DNA of 5,817 nucleotides. Origin: Actinomycetota bacterium. GTDB lineage: Bacteria > Actinomycetota > Acidimicrobiia > Actinomarinales > Actinomarinaceae. The translations under genes and the position numbers were made by a program. The stretch is from NCBI GenBank assembly GCA_002724835.1, contig PBPX01000059.1:1-5817 (forward strand). Direction: 5' to 3'. The notes below the pieces were generated by a model. The model did not search any database. It was given only the letters and a program-made list of their open reading frames with translations, and was not told the DNA's origin. Positions 1-5,817 of the stretch are shown here, piece after piece. Within the stretch, counting starts at the first letter, position 1, and each line of letters starts with the position of its first letter.

Positions 1-753
1 GATTATTTCTAATATCCTTCTTGACCATGCAAGAATGCCTAAAAGTGATCCCGAATAAAAAAGCCCAAGTAGAACTATGTCTAATTCTGAGATAAGTGCA
101 CTTGAAAAACTTGTTAATACCATTTTTTTTCCAGATTTAGTTAACTCTGTTCTTGTTTCTTTATTTGTATTATTATTTAGTTCATTTTTAGGTATGTATA
201 AGTGAGCAACTATAAAAAAGATATACAAAACAACAGCCTGATAAACAATTACCCATATTATTGAAAAACCTTGAGATACTATTATCCAAGCACCTAGACC
301 ATACAAAATAGTTCTTAATATTATCTGTTTAGAAGTAATAACAAAGTTTCCTTGTGCCTGATAATAAGCCAAAGCAATATGAATCATCTCATTAAACACA
401 AAGCCTACTAAGAATAAAGAAGTCATTGTATAATCTCTTCCAAAAATTGTTGTCAGAGGAATTAACAGAATTAAAGATAGCAATAAGTTACGAATCACTA
501 AATAATAAGAGTTGTAAAAAATTTCTTTTGAATATTCAATATTTTGAGCCCTACCTTTAGTAACTACAAGAGCTAGGGAAAGAACTATTGCCGTTCCAAT
601 TAAGACAGATAAACTTTTTGCTGAAGCGTATTCACCATATATTTCAGCACCGTATACTCGACTAATAATTGTTATTAAAAAAAAGTTAACTATTAACAGG
701 GTCAATTGCATTAAAGAGATGTAAACAGTATTCTCTTTCCAATTTCTAATCAA
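1..753 (-). CDS. Wzx-like polysaccharide flippase, N-terminal part (cut by window edge)
   Basis: This is the first 251 codons of a multi-pass membrane protein of the MATE/MOP flippase superfamily, expected to move undecaprenyl-linked repeat units across the inner membrane. The frame is open to base 1, so the C-terminal part (families are usually 400-500 residues) lies outside. Hydrophobic helices can be seen near residues 12-30, 46-64, 86-104, 112-130, 144-160 and 165-186, with another near 215-240. Two family-like patterns support the call: R32-x-Y34-G35 followed by Y39-G40 after helix 1, and a SELDIVLLG stretch leading into a middle helix. The likely start is TTG at 753, which shares bases with the TGA of the upstream amidotransferase gene (TTGA) and has AAGGG seven bases before it. 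An in-frame ATG at 777 would add eight residues but has no ribosome-binding motif. The protein would then begin MIRNWKEN, plausible for a flippase. The family call is firm; the substrate cannot be read from the sequence. Confidence 0.85.
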   Translation of the reverse strand, partial: MIRNWKENTVYISLMQLTLLIVNFFLITIISRVYGAEIYGEYASAKSLSVLIGTAIVLSLALVVTKGRAQNIEYSKEIFYNSYYLVIRNLLLSLILLIPLTTIFGRDYTMTSLFLVGFVFNEMIHIALAYYQAQGNFVITSKQIILRTILYGLGAWIIVSQGFSIIWVIVYQAVVLYIFFIVAHLYIPKNELNNNTNKETRTELTKSGKKMVLTSFSSALISELDIVLLGLFYSGSLLGILAWSRRILEII

Positions 754-2591
754 TTCGCAACCCTTGTCATATGCCATCGAGAGAGATTAACTAAATACCA
801 TTTTTTTTGAAAGTCATTACTTTGAAGAACTTTCTTTAATTCTCTCTCACTAAATAAATTTACTAGAGAATTAAATTCTTTTATTGATTCATAAAAATAA
901 TCCTCATCTTTTTTAATCCACTCTCCTATTGGTGCTCTAAAACCTTGTTTTTTTCTGTCTATTATTTGATCAGGAATATGACTTCTTGCTACTTTTTTTA
1001 ACAATGGTTTTGTTGATGAAGTATTAACTAATATCTCTTCAGGTATTGTTAAGACATACTCAACAAGTTTATGATCTAAAAATGGGACCCTTGCTTCTAC
1101 ACCAGATTGCATTACTAATTTGTCCATCCTCATTAAAAGTAATTCTGGAAGACGTATATTCAAATCAATTAATGTCATCCATTTTGATAAATTTGCATTT
1201 TTCTTTGTGAAATATTCATCCCACTTATTATCAACATAGTTAATAAGTTGAAATTCATTTGATAATCCTCCATCAATAAGACTATCTACTTCAGATAAAT
1301 TAAATCCTATTGCTCCTCCAGAAAATGAAGTTCTATTAAATAGAATATTTGAAACTAGATTCATTCGATGATTTTTAAAACTTAAAAAGTTTGAACGAGA
1401 TTGATTTATTGTTTTTATATATTTATTTAACTTTATAAACCTTAACCAATGATCATAGCCATAAAACAGTTCGTCGGCTCCTTCTCCTACCTGTACAACT
1501 TTCATTCCATTAGAACGTGTACTCTTTCCAAGAAAATACAGTGGTATACCTACTTCATCTCCAATTAAGTCATCTTGGTAAAAAGAATAATTATTTAATA
1601 AATCTTGAAAATCAGAATACTTTATATTTTCTTTAATTAATTCAATATCTATATTTGAAGAAGCAAATTCAGCTTCAGCTGCTTCTCCTTCATACCCTGG
1701 AAAGTGGTCTTCGTAATCTATGTTAAAACCTTTTAATCCAGCCGTTTCGTTTTCTTTCATTAGTTTTCCAATTAGTGATGAATCTATTCCCCCAGAGAGA
1801 AACAAGCCTACTTCAACGTCACTAACTTTCCTATATTCAACAGATTCAGTCAATAGTCTATCTACTTCTGAAATGGCTTCTTTTTCATTGATATCATTAT
1901 TTACCTCAAAATTAAAAGGGTTCCAATATTTCTTTTTTGAAATTCCATTCTTTGGTGAATAGATGGCATATTCACCTGGTTGAAGTTTTAAAATATTTTT
2001 ATTTCCAGTTCTATCAGACGGTACACAAAGGTGTCTCAAATATGTAACATATGAGTCAATGTCAGGCTCAAAGGGTACTACACCAGATTTTTCAATTGCT
2101 TTAATCTCAGAACCAAAAACAAACCAATCTTTATATGTAGAAAAATATAATGGTTTAATTCCAACCCTATCCCTAGCAAGAAAAACACTTCCTTCTCCCT
2201 CATCATAAATAGCAAAAGCAAATTGACCTCTAAGCTTTTCCAATATGCCTTCACCATGTTCTATAAAACCTTTTAAGAGTACTTCCGTATCGCTTTCAGT
2301 ATTAAAACTGATCCCGATTGACTCCAGGTCTTTTCTTATTTCTTTATAGTTGTAAATTTCACCATTAAATACCAATGTATATCTGCCATCGGGTGATTGA
2401 AAAGGCTGATTTGATCTGTCATTTAAATCAATTATCGAAAGCCTTGTATGTACAAAACAATTTGATTCGGAAATGTATTTTATGGAAGAGTTGTCCGGTC
2501 CCCTATGTTCTAAGGAATCTTTAATATTTTCAATAATATTTGGGTCAATTTTGGAATTATTAGTGTTAATAATTCCACCTATTCCACACAT
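750..2591 (-). CDS. AsnB-like glutamine-dependent amidotransferase, probably acting on the glycan
   Basis: The 613-residue protein is a full-length asparagine synthetase (glutamine-hydrolysing) family member. The N-terminal class II glutaminase domain (about 2-200) has the nucleophile Cys2 in MCGIGG, HRGPD at 29-33, R50 in RLSIID, N76/G77 in FNGEIYNY and D101. The C-terminal ATP-pyrophosphatase synthetase domain (about 235-600) has the PP-loop SGGIDSS at 266-272, GEGADELFYGY at 369-379, RMDKLVM...EARVPFLDH at 488-507 and KKQGFRAP at 547-554. All catalytic elements look intact, so it should hydrolyse glutamine and pass ammonia to an adenylated carboxylate. It could make asparagine. However, it sits next to flippase and sugar-transferase genes, and AsnB homologues in O-antigen loci (for example WbpS of Pseudomonas aeruginosa) are proposed to amidate uronic acids, so a glycan carboxyl group is a likely target. 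The ATG at 2591 places Cys2 correctly for the family. Its 3' end overlaps the flippase start. Confidence 0.92.
   Translation of the reverse strand: MCGIGGIINTNNSKIDPNIIENIKDSLEHRGPDNSSIKYISESNCFVHTRLSIIDLNDRSNQPFQSPDGRYTLVFNGEIYNYKEIRKDLESIGISFNTESDTEVLLKGFIEHGEGILEKLRGQFAFAIYDEGEGSVFLARDRVGIKPLYFSTYKDWFVFGSEIKAIEKSGVVPFEPDIDSYVTYLRHLCVPSDRTGNKNILKLQPGEYAIYSPKNGISKKKYWNPFNFEVNNDINEKEAISEVDRLLTESVEYRKVSDVEVGLFLSGGIDSSLIGKLMKENETAGLKGFNIDYEDHFPGYEGEAAEAEFASSNIDIELIKENIKYSDFQDLLNNYSFYQDDLIGDEVGIPLYFLGKSTRSNGMKVVQVGEGADELFYGYDHWLRFIKLNKYIKTINQSRSNFLSFKNHRMNLVSNILFNRTSFSGGAIGFNLSEVDSLIDGGLSNEFQLINYVDNKWDEYFTKKNANLSKWMTLIDLNIRLPELLLMRMDKLVMQSGVEARVPFLDHKLVEYVLTIPEEILVNTSSTKPLLKKVARSHIPDQIIDRKKQGFRAPIGEWIKKDEDYFYESIKEFNSLVNLFSERELKKVLQSNDFQKKWYLVNLSRWHMTRVAN
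761..765 (-). promoter_or_regulatory. Ribosome-binding site for the flippase gene
   Basis: On the minus strand AAGGG lies seven bases before the TTG at 753, inside the last codons of the amidotransferase gene. It is the best Shine-Dalgarno match near this junction and is the reason for preferring the TTG at 753 over the ATG at 777, which is preceded by a pyrimidine-rich stretch with no GGAG-like motif. Confidence 0.55.
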
Positions 2592-2659
2592 TTATCTAAC
2601 TCTAATGTTATATTTTTTATTCAAGTACATTAATTTGAATAGTTTAGAGTAAATACTAT
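2592..2659. promoter_or_regulatory. Divergent intergenic spacer, probable promoter region
   Basis: These 68 AT-rich bases are the only noncoding stretch in the window, lying between the divergent amidotransferase gene (minus) and sugar-phosphate transferase gene (plus). Both need a promoter or read-through here. I could not find a convincing -35/-10 pair at normal spacing on either strand. A 7-base inverted repeat, TATTCAA at 2618-2624 and TTGAATA at 2635-2641 with a 10-base spacer, is present and could be an operator or chance in AT-rich DNA. Neither flanking start has a strong Shine-Dalgarno motif. Confidence 0.4.
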
Positions 2660-3277
2660 ATGAAATTTTTAACGGACATTACAATAACAATCTTTATTCT
2701 TCCTATTTTGTTAGTAGTAATTCCAATTATCTATTTTTCTATACTTATCTCAGATGGTTCGCCTGCTATTTACAAACAAGAAAGAGTAGGTAAAAATGGA
2801 AAAATATTTGTTTTATACAAATTTAGAACAATGGATCAATCCTCAGATGAGAACATACATGAAGAGCATTACAAAAATCTTTCAAAAGAAGAAGCAGTTG
2901 AACCATCTTTAAAACCTGGCAACCCAATAAGAATCGAAAATGATGACAGGATAACAAAAATTGGTGGATTTTTAAGAAAAACATCCCTAGATGAGCTCCC
3001 TAACTTATTCAATGTTTTGTTTGGGGAAATGTCAATTGTTGGACCTAGGCCTTTAGTAAAATATGAATCAGACTTGCTTGGAGAATATCAAAAAGATAGA
3101 CACTCCGTTAAACCTGGAATAACTGGATTAGCCCAAACTCAAGGAAGGCTGGACTTGAGTCTCCAAGAAAGACTCTATTGGGATTTAGAGTATGTAAATG
3201 GATATAATTTATTTTTAGATTTAAAAATAATTTTTCAAACAATAATGTCAGTTCTTAGCAGAAAAGGTGCAAATTAG
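2660..3277 (+). CDS. Initiating undecaprenyl-phosphate sugar-1-phosphate transferase (PglC/WcaJ-type)
   Basis: This 205-residue protein belongs to the bacterial sugar transferase family (monotopic phosphoglycosyl transferases). It moves a sugar-1-phosphate from a UDP-sugar to undecaprenyl phosphate at the inner face of the membrane, the first committed step of repeat-unit assembly. One hydrophobic re-entrant helix lies at about 8-31. It is followed by the family landmarks YKQERVGKNGKIF (38-50), YKFRTM (53-58), DDRITKIGGFLRKTSLDELPNL with the catalytic pair D111/E112, MSIVGPRP (124-131) and KPGITGLAQTQGR (151-163). The length matches the small catalytic-domain-only members; there is no N-terminal multi-helix domain as in full WcaJ. 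The start at 2660 gives KFLTDI, equivalent to the usual K-R-x-F-D entry of the helix; an in-frame TAG lies at 2645-2647, so little extension is possible. It is the only plus-strand gene here and ends tail to tail over the stop of the glycosyltransferase gene. The sugar specificity is not readable; HexNAc or a deoxy-amino sugar is plausible. Confidence 0.93.
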   Translation: MKFLTDITITIFILPILLVVIPIIYFSILISDGSPAIYKQERVGKNGKIFVLYKFRTMDQSSDENIHEEHYKNLSKEEAVEPSLKPGNPIRIENDDRITKIGGFLRKTSLDELPNLFNVLFGEMSIVGPRPLVKYESDLLGEYQKDRHSVKPGITGLAQTQGRLDLSLQERLYWDLEYVNGYNLFLDLKIIFQTIMSVLSRKGAN

Positions 3278-4452
3278 ATTAAAGATAGATATTTGTCTAT
3301 AACTTTTTCTTTATTGATCTCATTCTTATTCAAAATTGCCACATTATTGAGTGATTCTTCAATAAAGTGAGCTGAATTTAATTTCTCAATAACATCTCCT
3401 AAATTATTTATATTTTTTGGATCAATATTAATTCCTACTTTATATTTTTCTATAAATCTTGCAACTGCAGAATTTTCATTTGCAAAACATAAAATTATCT
3501 TATTCATTGAAAGATAATCAAAAGTCTTGCCAGGAAAACCTTCAATAGTTAAATTTGGATCTAAAGAAACTAATGCAAACGGGATATCTGAAGTTAATTC
3601 TATTAATTTATCTCTCTCTGTATATTCATTTACTACTACTTTTTCATTTTCAAGAGATTTTACATGTTTATACTCTTCACCAGACCCATAGATATTTAAA
3701 GTCCATTCATTACTTAGAGACTCATTAAAGTAATTTACAAACAAGGGAATGTTTTGAGGCTTTCCAATATTTCCAGCATAAAAGATAGACTTTTTATTTA
3801 TATTAGGTCTTTCTTCTAACTCTAAAAAAGGTGAAAAATGGTTTATAGTTAATAAATTATTCTTTACTAAACGTTCATTTTTAATATATTCCTCTAACTC
3901 TTCAGAATTAAGAACTACTGAGTCAGCACTTTTTAATGCAAAGGTGTCAATAGATTTAAATAAACTTATAATAAATTTATTTTTTATTCTATTAACTTTT
4001 TCAGCAATTTCTGGATAAAGCTCCCAATATGAATAAATTAATTTAATCTTTAAAAATTTTGAAATAAATATTCCAACTATGTTCATAGTTGGTGGATAAC
4101 TAAAAAGAAAAATATGAGAATATTCGTTTCGATGTTTAAACAAATATTTTTTTGAATGATAATGAAATTTTAACCATTGGAAGATTCTTTTAGAATCGGT
4201 GTAGCTTCTCTTTTTAGAGCTAATATGAAATACTTTTACGTTTTTATAAGTAGACTCATAAAGATTTTTAGAAATTTTTTTTAATTCAACTTTACTATCT
4301 ATATTTGAATCAAAATTATATTGTGGAGTACTAGCTAATATTTCAACATCAACTCCCCTGTCTTTAAAACCACTCGCTATTTCCGCAACAAGCATCCCTG
4401 TCGAAACTTTGTCAGGAGGTATTGTTAGAGAATGGAATAATATTTTTTTCAT
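3274..4452 (-). CDS. GT4-like retaining glycosyltransferase (GT-B fold)
   Basis: The 392-residue cytoplasmic protein has a two-domain GT-B layout. The N-terminal half begins MKKILFHSLTIPPDKVSTG, with the glycine-containing acceptor-side loop and GVDVEILASTP (33-43), typical of WbuB/WcaI-like members of the GT4 group. The C-terminal donor domain has IFYAGNIGKPQN (223-234), YGSGEE (255-260) and the end motif EGFPGKTFDYL, in which E304 and D312 form an E-x7-D version of the usual E-x7-E that holds the donor nucleotide-sugar. It most likely adds a sugar to the lipid-linked chain begun by the adjacent transferase. Its ATG overlaps the epimerase TGA as ATGA, implying coupled translation; the bases before it (AAAGA) are a weak ribosome site. 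In fnl-type loci a WbuB-like fucosamine transferase follows the 2-epimerase, so FucNAc transfer is a possibility, but donor and linkage cannot be decided from sequence alone. Confidence 0.86.
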   Translation of the reverse strand: MKKILFHSLTIPPDKVSTGMLVAEIASGFKDRGVDVEILASTPQYNFDSNIDSKVELKKISKNLYESTYKNVKVFHISSKKRSYTDSKRIFQWLKFHYHSKKYLFKHRNEYSHIFLFSYPPTMNIVGIFISKFLKIKLIYSYWELYPEIAEKVNRIKNKFIISLFKSIDTFALKSADSVVLNSEELEEYIKNERLVKNNLLTINHFSPFLELEERPNINKKSIFYAGNIGKPQNIPLFVNYFNESLSNEWTLNIYGSGEEYKHVKSLENEKVVVNEYTERDKLIELTSDIPFALVSLDPNLTIEGFPGKTFDYLSMNKIILCFANENSAVARFIEKYKVGINIDPKNINNLGDVIEKLNSAHFIEESLNNVAILNKNEINKEKVIDKYLSLI

Positions 4453-5606
4453 TCTTTAAATGCATTACTTACATCATATGCATAATCATCACGATTATGT
4501 TTATTGAATGTATCTGTGCTTGAAAGTTCAATTAGGTCATTTACAATTTTTTCTGAAGAGTTCCCATCACCAAATGGTTGTTTCCATTCATTTGAAGTTA
4601 ATTTATTTACTTTACTTATATAGATTTCAAAATCTTTTATTTCTTCACTCGGATCAAACTTTATAGAAGAACCAACATCATAAACTTCAGGCCTTTCAGT
4701 AGAATGTCTCATTTGTATTGATGGTTTACCAATAATGCAAGCTTCTTCAACCACAGTGCCTGAATCACTAATAACATAGTCAGAATTTTTCATCAAATAC
4801 ATAAATTCCAAATAACCAATTGGGTCAGTAACTAAAACATTAGATTTCAAATCTAAATTAAACTCTTTTAACATTTCCTGAGTTTTATAACCCATAGGGA
4901 AAACAATTTTACTTTCTGATTGGTTAAGGAGGTTTACTATATTAGTTAAGCTTTTCTGGTCTAATATATTTTCCCTTCTATGACTAGTTGCTAATGTAAA
5001 GTTATCATTTTTAATAAAATTTAATATTTTATCATCTAAGTGTTCTCCACCTGTATCAAATAATTTTTGATTGTCATTAATTATGTCAACAATCGGGTTT
5101 CCAGTAACATTTATTACATTTTCAGAAATACCTTCATTTAAACCTTGTTGTTTATATGAGTCTAAATATGCATAAATTCTATCTGATAGATGGTCTATGG
5201 TTGTTCTATATTTCTCTTCAGGCATTCTCCAGTCATATGACCTCATACATCCCTCAATATGAACAACAGGTATGTTGTGTTGAATAACCCCTATACAGCC
5301 CATGACTGTATTTGTATCACCTAAAAATATAACTGCTTTGTATTTGTTTTTGTCTAAATGCTCATATGTATTTTTAATTATCGAAGAAACAATTGTTGAA
5401 TCATTAGTAGTGTCAATTTCAAACTCAAAATCAGGTTTTGGTACGTTTAATTGACTAAAGAAAACATCTTTCATGTTGTCTGAATAATGCTGTCCTGACC
5501 ATATAAAATCATAAGTTATTTCAGAACTTTCAGCTAATAGATTGAGAATCTTACTGGCACGAATTACATCTGGTCTAATTCCTAATATGATTGCTAAATC
5601 TTTCAT
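4449..5606 (-). CDS. Non-hydrolysing UDP-GlcNAc 2-epimerase family enzyme (WecB/FnlC-like)
   Basis: At 385 residues this has the normal length and all landmarks of the family, which inverts C2 of a UDP-2-acetamido sugar through an elimination/re-addition mechanism. Visible motifs are GIRPDVIRAS (9-18, for the usual GTRPE), SGQHYSDNM (37-45), GDTNTV (96-101, acidic D97), HIEGCMRS (116-123, with E118), MPEEKYR (128-134, with E130/E131), GNPIVDI (169-175), TSHRREN (207-213, with H209), SDSGTVVEEA (280-289) and TERPE (303-307). The catalytic acid/base set known from WecB (D95, E117, E131, H213) therefore has counterparts. SDSGT in place of SDSGG and R16 in place of lysine recall the FnlC/WbjD/CapG branch that makes UDP-L-FucNAc, but TERPE is WecB-like, so UDP-ManNAc formation remains possible. 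The last roughly 20 residues form a polar tail. GGAG lies five bases before the ATG, which overlaps the upstream gene's TGA; the gene's own TGA overlaps the next ATG. Confidence 0.93.
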   Translation of the reverse strand: MKDLAIILGIRPDVIRASKILNLLAESSEITYDFIWSGQHYSDNMKDVFFSQLNVPKPDFEFEIDTTNDSTIVSSIIKNTYEHLDKNKYKAVIFLGDTNTVMGCIGVIQHNIPVVHIEGCMRSYDWRMPEEKYRTTIDHLSDRIYAYLDSYKQQGLNEGISENVINVTGNPIVDIINDNQKLFDTGGEHLDDKILNFIKNDNFTLATSHRRENILDQKSLTNIVNLLNQSESKIVFPMGYKTQEMLKEFNLDLKSNVLVTDPIGYLEFMYLMKNSDYVISDSGTVVEEACIIGKPSIQMRHSTERPEVYDVGSSIKFDPSEEIKDFEIYISKVNKLTSNEWKQPFGDGNSSEKIVNDLIELSSTDTFNKHNRDDYAYDVSNAFKE

Positions 5607-5817
5607 GCTGACTCCAAAATTTTATTTGTACCTTCAAAAAGAGATAATTCTTCTATATTCTCTTGGATAGTTTGAACCGAACTATATCCCCCTAATTTCC
5701 ATATTAATTCATTTATTTCAGGTTTATTAGTTTCTAGTGTTCTATCAATTTCTACATCAGCTTCAACAGAATTAATTACAATTTCTTTATCAAAATATTC
5801 TGAAAATAATTTCAAAA
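5603..5817 (-). CDS. C-terminal end of a probable SDR-family sugar-nucleotide reductase (partial)
   Basis: About 71 codons of a gene entering from the right edge. The frame is open to base 5817; a TTG at 5813-5815 is the first possible start but is most likely internal. The fragment holds EYFDKEIVINSVEAD followed by EIDRTLETNK and a final helix-like QTIQENIEEL. This resembles the end of extended short-chain dehydrogenases of the RmlD/FnlB (WbjC-like) type, where a VxR-x-L-D/E-S/T segment is followed by a substrate-side helical tail. No cofactor-binding or catalytic residue lies in the visible part, so the assignment rests on this weak tail resemblance and on context: it overlaps the 2-epimerase gene by ATGA, and in fnl/wbj/cap loci the gene just before the 2-epimerase is such a reductase. 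It could instead be another nucleotide-sugar enzyme. Confidence 0.5.
   Translation of the reverse strand, partial: LKLFSEYFDKEIVINSVEADVEIDRTLETNKPEINELIWKLGGYSSVQTIQENIEELSLFEGTNKILESA
5612..5615 (-). promoter_or_regulatory. Ribosome-binding site for the 2-epimerase gene
   Basis: GGAG on the minus strand stands five bases before the ATG at 5606, within the end of the preceding reductase gene. It is the clearest Shine-Dalgarno element in the window and supports this start, which also places the GxRPD nucleotide-binding loop at residues 9-13 as expected. Confidence 0.6.

Noticed and set aside
1720..1962. Plus-strand open frame of 80 codons
   Set aside because: It lies fully inside and antisense to the amidotransferase gene, over its PP-loop and inter-domain region. 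Its translation is low-complexity Ser/Phe-rich with no ribosome site, as expected for a shadow frame.
2635..2662. TTGAAT ... TATATG as a plus-strand -35/-10 promoter with 16-base spacing
   Set aside because: The supposed -10 overlaps the ATG start codon of the transferase gene, so transcription would begin inside the coding region.
3285..3312. Small hairpin (ATAGA/TCTAT) followed by a T-rich run on the plus strand, just after the sugar-phosphate transferase gene
   Set aside because: The stem is only five base pairs with a single G-C pair, and the site lies in the coding end of the opposing glycosyltransferase gene. It is too weak to call an intrinsic terminator.
5603..5815. Complete 70-residue small protein starting at TTG 5815
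   Set aside because: The frame stays open to the window edge, the TTG has no visible upstream context, and the sequence reads like the tail of a larger enzyme, so it is treated as a partial gene.

Overview
The window is a piece of a bacterial surface-polysaccharide (O-antigen, capsule or exopolysaccharide) gene cluster. It is very AT-rich (about 30% GC by eye), densely packed, and almost entirely coding. The low GC, AGA-rich arginine codons, A/T-ending codons and minimal intergenic space suggest a streamlined low-GC bacterium, possibly an uncultured aquatic one. The lineage cannot be fixed from this sequence. Shine-Dalgarno-like motifs (AAGGG, GGAG) and a PglC/WcaJ-type initiating transferase favour Bacteria over Archaea.

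Layout from right to left: three minus-strand genes are chained by 4-base ATGA stop/start overlaps. They are the C-terminal end of a probable NAD(P)-dependent sugar-nucleotide reductase (5603-5817, cut by the window edge), a non-hydrolysing UDP-GlcNAc 2-epimerase-family enzyme (4449-5606) and a GT4-like glycosyltransferase (3274-4452). Next is a single plus-strand gene for an undecaprenyl-phosphate sugar-1-phosphate transferase (2660-3277), whose stop codon overlaps that of the glycosyltransferase gene tail to tail. A 68-base divergent spacer (2592-2659) separates it from a second minus-strand block: an AsnB-like glutamine-dependent amidotransferase (750-2591) overlapping a Wzx-like polysaccharide flippase (1-753, cut by the left edge), which probably starts at a TTG.

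The genes form a Wzx/Wzy-type assembly line. The reductase and epimerase would make a nucleotide sugar. The plus-strand transferase would load the first sugar phosphate on undecaprenyl phosphate, and the GT4 enzyme would add another sugar. The AsnB homologue may amidate a uronic acid or similar group on the glycan, and the flippase would move the finished lipid-linked unit across the membrane. The order reductase - epimerase - GT4 resembles fnlB-fnlC-wbuB (L-FucNAc) loci, so an N-acetyl-L-fucosamine-type sugar is a reasonable but unproven guess.

No RNA gene, mobile element, CRISPR array or clear terminator was found. I see no sign of a previously undescribed system. The points worth a second look are the lone inverted initiating-transferase gene, the variant epimerase motifs, the likely glycan-directed role of the AsnB homologue, and the TTG-start coupling.
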